Shown one piece after another: positions 58,666 through 64,000 of a stretch of 64,000 bases of DNA. Under the pieces are notes generated by a model. It saw nothing but the letters and a program-made list of their open reading frames with translations. It did not search any database and was not told where the DNA came from. This DNA comes from Ophiura sarsii (taxonomy: Eukaryota; Echinodermata; Ophiuroidea; Amphilepidida; Ophiuridae), in the NCBI GenBank assembly GCA_035610835.1, contig CM069447.1:77265982-77329981 (forward strand). Direction: 5' to 3'. Position 1 is the first letter of the stretch. Every line of letters begins with the position of its first letter. Both the position numbers and the translations under genes were made by a program.

Positions 58666-60839
58666 ATATATATAGGTCTCACAGGGCCAGGCCGGCCAAA
58701 GAAGTGCTCCCGCGCGGTCACAATCAGGTGAGGTGTTTCATAAAGCGGTATTATTGTGTGTGTTTTTATTATCATCCAGTCCGGGAACATTAAAATCAAA
58801 TCACATCAAACTTTTTTGGATAATGTGTATCGTCAATATCAATATTGTCTGCTTGATCTTACCATGGGATACCAATGAATGACTCCGCGGCCGGCTAGAA
58901 CATCGGGAACTTTTCCTAAGGCTTTTATGGATCCCGGGGGACAGATATACTGTTGACTAGCGCATCACAACAAGTTCTGTCACTTGCATTGCAGTACATA
59001 CTCAATAGGAACTTGTCAACGATTTTGGTGGACAAACCAAAGAAATCGCACGCATGCGTAGAAAAAAAATGAAGTCCCCTTCTAGGTTAGAGGGCAGTAG
59101 AGGGCCTTTTCGATTTTCAGACGATGCCGGACGTACGAATATTTGATAGGTTACATTCGGTGGGGGGACGTTAGGATCCGTCCGCCACTGAATACCGTAC
59201 GGTTTCGTCAATGTTTATACGAACACATTTCACTCCCAGTTTAAAATGTTGAAAAACATCATGTCAGGTATAACAGCGATTATGTTATACTCTTGAATCT
59301 TGTGCGTACAATGATTCTATACATGTGACACCGGTCAGAAGAGATTCATCATTGACTTGTTGAGCACTAACTACACGGTAAATGCAAGAGGTCCGCGTCA
59401 CTATTTGTATCAAGATGTTTCAACTTTTCCGTGCCGATAATACTAATTAGTCAACATTTTGGCTTCATGTTTAATCCACGGTTCAAATAACCGATGCCTA
59501 TAATGGTTATAGCTTAACTGCTATTTTAATTTCCAATAAAAAAAACTATTTAGTCTTTGGATCGCCGCAAATGAGCTGTTTAAAGCGGGGGGAGGGGGGG
59601 GGGGGGGGAAATCATACGTAGCCTAGTTCCTCCTACGTTTGATTTTGGTAGAAGAAACATACGTGCATGTGCCTCCCAGACTTTCTACACCTGCATCATA
59701 TGCAAAATTAACACCCGATCGGTATACCAAAGTGAAATGTCTACCGATCAGTATAGGCCTACCCTTGTATACCCTTGTATATACAAACAATAAACAGAAG
59801 GTAAGTAGAAAATTGGGTTCTCAAAAGTGTAATAATTAACCAAAATTGGGTTCTAAGTGTATTTTAATCAATAAACCTATCTAACAAAGTACGGGCCATT
59901 CTATACCATCAAAGAGGGGGCATAATGAAAACCTTTTTGATTGCCACCCATCGATACCAAATTTCGCGAAAAGGCGCGCACTCCAAAAGGTAGGCACGTT
60001 AATACGTAGTACTACTACATAGTGAGAACCCCGGGTCCAAAAGCTATTGGTCGAGGTCTTTAAAAATAGATTGTAACAACATGCAACAAAACATAAAAAA
60101 ACTGGTATTGTCCATGTTTTAGTTACCAGTAAGTCAAAGATTATATTTGCGCAAAGTGACCAGGCTCCTTTTATTTTGCAAGTTTCAATGTCATAATAAC
60201 TTCAAAATTATTGACGATACTGACACTTGAATTTGTTATCCAGCTCCAGCGGTTTTAGGATGATAATAATTTAGTAACAACATGGCCCCATGGGATGAAT
60301 TTTCTGTGGTCATAATCAAAATCCATCCATTATAACATTGAAACCAACGGAGATTTAAAAATTACGACCGTTCGTGTCCACCATCGTCTGGTATTTTCAA
60401 TTTTCGACTCTACAAATGACGTGTATTTTTTAATATTCATTGATATGATTATTCATTGTATATTCATGACTGTCACTGCCTTCTATTGTTATAGACAATG
60501 AGTGTCCAGGGGTTGGTCATATCATATTCAAACATGTTGATGCATTGACAGCTCCCGTGGAAAAGCCATTTTTACACATACTCGCTAAAAATAGCAATAT
60601 CTCAACAAATATTAATGTAGTATCTTCCCTATTTTCACCAATAATGCTCAACGATATATGCTTTAATAATATGCAAACCAATTTACTAAAATATGTTATC
60701 ATCTAGGAGAAAATGGCCTCCAAAGTTGGGTATATATATTTTTTTGGACCACCCTGTACATCAACAGAAATGCAAAAATGCAAAAATGTCAAAATACCAA
60801 TACATTTGATAACGTCGTATGTAGTTACCTTAATACCAC
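58666..60839. other. No gene recognised; G tract and dispersed repeats
   Basis: A G-rich tract at 59588-59608, the repeat shared with 9400-9480 at 59795-59870, and the inverted partner of 56128-56190 at 60518-60590. A CACCCTGTA terminus lies at 60745. No domain-bearing frame. Confidence 0.45.
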
Positions 60840-61115
60840 CATTTAAGTAACAAACCGCATAATCTAAGACCGTTCTCATTTATTTCCTAGAAATCAAAAC
60901 TACTGGGAATAAGCTATTGGTTGTTTTTATTAATAACAATTTGCTTTAATAGTTCTTCATAAATTCATGTTTGTTGGAAGTATCGATTGTCAGTTTTTAA
61001 ACCAAAACCCGGCAAATCGAAAACAGTCGACACCTACACAGTAATGTGTCCCCCAAAATGAATCGAACATTTTCAAAATCTCCTATTCAAATACGAAAAC
61101 GTTAAATGTTCTCTG
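60840..61115 (+). repeat. Dispersed direct repeat, partner at 54961-55245
   Basis: Second copy, ending GTCGACACCTACACAGTAAT and ATTTTCAAAATC. It abuts the nested foldback at 61127. Confidence 0.85.
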
Positions 61116-61126
61116 TTAAAAACAGT

Positions 61127-62075
61127 TTACACTCTCAGAACAGGTATTAAATAACCATGGGTTCAAAGAACGTTGGTTAAAAAGTATACAACATTGGTTA
61201 CAAATGAAGCGTTGGTTAAAAATTACTTTTAATACTGCGTTGGTTAAAGAGTAAAAATATATATAATTTTTAGTTTATTCAACGTTGGTCAAGGCATCAT
61301 AATTTTAACCAACAACATGTCATAACAAGATTCCCGCCAAAGAATTTCATTTGTGAGGAAAATATTGCGCATATTATTTAGATCACGTCAGAATTTGTAT
61401 ATGAAATCAATCGTGTTATTTCCCGCCCCTGGTATTTACATTGGCGCTCTTCAATTGGCATCATGTTGCCAGTTAATATTGGACCAATATTGGTTTTACA
61501 TTGGCGCTCTTCAATTGGCATTATGTTGGCAACCAATAGTGTTCCAATAATGGGCACATTATACCAGGGGCGGAAAATAACACAATTGATTTCATATACA
61601 AATTCTGACGTGGTCTAAAAATTGCGGCCGCTGTTTCAAGTTATCGCTTCCCGGCCTCGTAGCTAGGATCTTGTTCCTTGTCCTGTCCCTTGTTGGTCCT
61701 GGCCACGGGTTGGCGCCAATATTGAAAGCCAATATTGGGCCAATGAAACATCAATATTGTAATGTTGTATAGCACCAAAAAAAAAAAAAGTTTAACCAAC
61801 ATTTGTAACCAACTACTGTTGGTTAAAACATTTTAACCAACAAATGATTAAAAATTGTAACCAACCACAGGTTAAAGTTTAACCAACCACTGTTGGTCAA
61901 AACATATTAACCAACAAATGATTAAAATTTGTAACCAACCACAGGTTAAAGTGTAACCAACAGCTGTTGGTTACAGTTTCAACCAACCAATTGTGTGGCT
62001 CACCTGGTAACCTCCTGTTGGTTAAAATTTTAACCAACATGGTTAAAGATTTTAACCTTTGTTCTGAGAGTGTAA
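61127..62075. mobile_element. Nested foldback element, 949 bp
   Basis: Outer ends TTACACTCTCAGAAC and GTTCTGAGAGTGTAA are exact inverted repeats, followed inside by many GTTGGTTAAA (left) and TTTAACCAAC (right) copies. A second inverted repeat is nested at 61379-61617, with arms of about 55 bp (TCACGTCAGAATTTGTATAT ...) that flank two copies of ACATTGGCGCTCTTCAATTG. No transposase. It is a MITE-like element with another palindromic element, or an internal duplication, in it. Confidence 0.88.
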
Positions 62076-62171
62076 CATTCACTGATAGTATTACATTCAC
62101 TGATAGTATTACGTTGATTTTATGAATGCCCTTTAAATAAATGGCTTTTATCAAATTAAAGTGTTACATAC

Positions 62172-62213
62172 CCGCTGGTACCACTTTTGGCTTCCTTGCA
62201 GTATTTGGTCCGG
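62172..62213 (-). CDS. Possible 42-nt exon, phase 1-1
   Basis: On the minus strand CCTTTTTTCATCTTAG is a good acceptor with pyrimidine tract. It is followed by 42 open nucleotides (GPNTARKPKVVPA) and GTATGT, a good donor. Both sides are phase 1, like the CARD exon 6.5 kb downstream on the same strand. It may be a linker exon of the same gene; short length makes chance possible. Confidence 0.35.
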
Positions 62214-64000
62214 CTAAGATGAAAAAAGGTGAAAAAACGCGGTATTTTTGTAATTCATCAATGGTGTATCGTGCTCACAAAGTAACTTACAGTGTAATTA
62301 ATGCGCTCGTAATTCTGAAAATATAGTCAACCTTACAAATATCAAAAGAAATATTATTGTTCAATGTCTCCAATTTTTGTTGGCGACGATCGGTTTGATT
62401 AACAATTAAGAATGCTTCACCGAAAAAAATAGACAAAAGGGCAATAATCATGCTCGCACTTGTGGTTTGAAAACACATGATAGTATGACAGGTATGACAG
62501 GTATAATGGGTATGAGCTGTATTGATCAATTGAAGCATCCGAAATCGTCATCTTACTAACGACAGGAACCAAAGATAAAATAAGAATTGTTCTTATGTTG
62601 TTGGATTTTGACTCCTATTCAGTCAATCATACGCTCAATTTCTCAAACTAAATATTATAAACTATTTTGTCAATATTGTAAGAATTGATATTTTACGTAA
62701 ACAGTATAGGTTTTGGAGCATATTATTTTGTTAGCACTGTAGTATTCTTTAATTATTAAGTAATTGACAGTTTTAAAAGGATACCTTGGGCATTTGACAC
62801 TCACAACAAAACAGCATACCTGGCATGAGTATGTTCAATGGCATAGTAATTCAGATAAGACTTGTAATCAAAATTCTAGACCGTTAGATGACTTTTTTGA
62901 AAATGACTGAAAATAATGATTAATGTTGCCTTCCGTGGTTTAAATGAAACACAGTCAAATGTACTAGGTCACAGGTCACTAATATGTATATCAAATAAGG
63001 TGGGGCCGTTTCAAAAAATCCTTAAAATCGTGATACGTGTCTCTATTTTGAATAGAAGTTGTCAGAAAAACATAAAATGTTTGGTATCATATTAAAGACA
63101 ATTCATCCAGCTACCGAATAAAAAGGATCAAAGCCACATGTTTAGCAACAGTGAAGTTATCAATCTAAACGACGAGTGAGTCAAGGGTGAGGCCGGTGGA
63201 TGTGGCGCCCATAGGTTTTCTACACAAAATAGCGGAAAACTAGAACTTTTTGAAATTGATGCCATTTTAAAAGTATACATAGGAAAGTTTTCAAACTTCT
63301 CATATGTGTTAATAATATGTTCCTGCTACTATGAATAATGATATTGAATTGTTATCTAGACATTCTCTACTAGAATATGATGTTCAATTCAGGGAGTGTT
63401 TTAATGTAAAAAAAATACACAGTTTTATTCATTTTATTGATTAAACAATGGCCAAATCGCAGTCTCTCTATTTCATTTGTGAGACTCTTCGGTCCTTTTC
63501 TACCCTGGGTAGTTAAACATTTAACTAAAAAATCCAGAAGTGTTTCTTCACAGATTTGTTCATAGATTTATGAAAAAAATGCTATTTAGACCTATTTTGG
63601 ACCACTCTGTATTTAAAATAAAAGTAACTTTAACGACATCCATGTAGTTCATTTTGATAACCATTTTCTGTTAAATTAAATAGTCCATGCTAACTTAATT
63701 TCATAGAATATTATATACAAACCTTCATTTTATGCATTATTTCATCATGATTGTAGACACCCTGTACTTTTCCTGTGTACATTTTGGGCAAGTGATTCTT
63801 AGCAAATTTGGTAGCACCTTCTGCGGTTGTTCTGATTTTGATGACTATCTTTAGCTAAACCCTAATTGTACAAACTATCAAATATTTTGTGAGGAGCAAA
63901 AACGATCAACTTTTTTATGTCCCACCCTATAAACATTTTACACACCCTGTATAATTTGATTTTTTTTGCAAAAATGAACAACCTTGAATCATAAGCTTTC
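62214..64000. other. No gene recognised
   Basis: 62080-62120 holds a 20-bp tandem duplication (TTCACTGATAGTATTA). A minus-strand frame at 62538-62287 ends at a donor-like ACT/GTAAGT, but its phase does not fit the 62172 exon. Repeat termini CACCCTGTA (63755, 63945) occur near the window end. Confidence 0.4.

Noticed and set aside
62287..62538. Minus-strand frame with a hydrophobic stretch as an upstream exon of the CARD gene
   Set aside because: The donor-like site would leave phase 2, which does not fit the phase-1 acceptor at 62213; no other support.

Overview
This window looks like a gap-containing draft assembly of a marine invertebrate nuclear genome, most likely a deuterostome (echinoderm or hemichordate type). 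Reasons: AT-rich intergenic DNA, one 100-base N gap (4204-4303), many (TAA)n tracts, and side-by-side relics of CR1/Jockey-type LINEs, Ty3/Gypsy, BEL/Pao and DIRS retroelements with several MITE-like foldbacks. No prokaryotic signal is present. The species cannot be named from the sequence. Nearly all coding capacity is transposon- or virus-derived; the only good host-gene signal is a CARD-domain exon at 55.3-55.6 kb (minus), with a possible 42-nt exon at 62.17 kb.

Layout. 1-2.36 kb: minus-strand LINE reverse transcriptase (copy A) carrying a 553-bp MITE; a second copy (B) at 31.17-32.54 kb has the empty site. 2.4-10 kb: degenerate tandem repeats, a 14-bp minisatellite (7.06-7.45 kb) and a 1.4-kb element with terminal inverted repeats (8.6-10.0 kb). 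11.9-16.0 kb: decayed Ty3/Gypsy pol (RT, RNase H, integrase) with polypurine tract and 3' LTR, interrupted by a SINE-like insert. 19-22.1 kb: BEL/Pao gag (minus) whose glutamine-rich segment has grown to about 2 kb of tandem repeats and holds a tRNA-derived SINE. 22.9-23.7 kb: 13-unit array of about 65 bp with a hairpin in each unit. 27.1-30.8 kb: (TAA)n, tRNA-like SINE and a decayed CR1-type LINE (EN, RT, C-terminus).

34.1-43.6 kb is the most unusual part. A cluster of genes on both strands resembles the virion module of a Maverick/polinton-like or adintovirus-like dsDNA element: a major-capsid-like protein, a long coiled-coil/membrane protein with a Pro-Lys-Asp repeat, a fibre-like protein, small membrane proteins and a Cys/His protein, separated by very AT-rich divergent promoters. 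No polymerase, integrase, protease or packaging ATPase was found. Most of its genes carry one or two frameshifts or stops. The block lies between two inverted copies of a ~95-bp sequence whose outer ends read TAC(C/A)GGGTGTCCC, so it could be one 9.4-kb mobile unit or a viral relic trapped between two copies of a repeat.

44.4-50.5 kb: a LINE 3' fragment followed by a minus-strand DIRS element in canonical order (gag, RT, RNase H, tyrosine recombinase), the recombinase split by a 945-bp insertion with a 9-bp target duplication. 52-64 kb: repeats and foldbacks, a hAT-like terminus, the CARD exon, a LINE 3'UTR copy and a 949-bp nested foldback.
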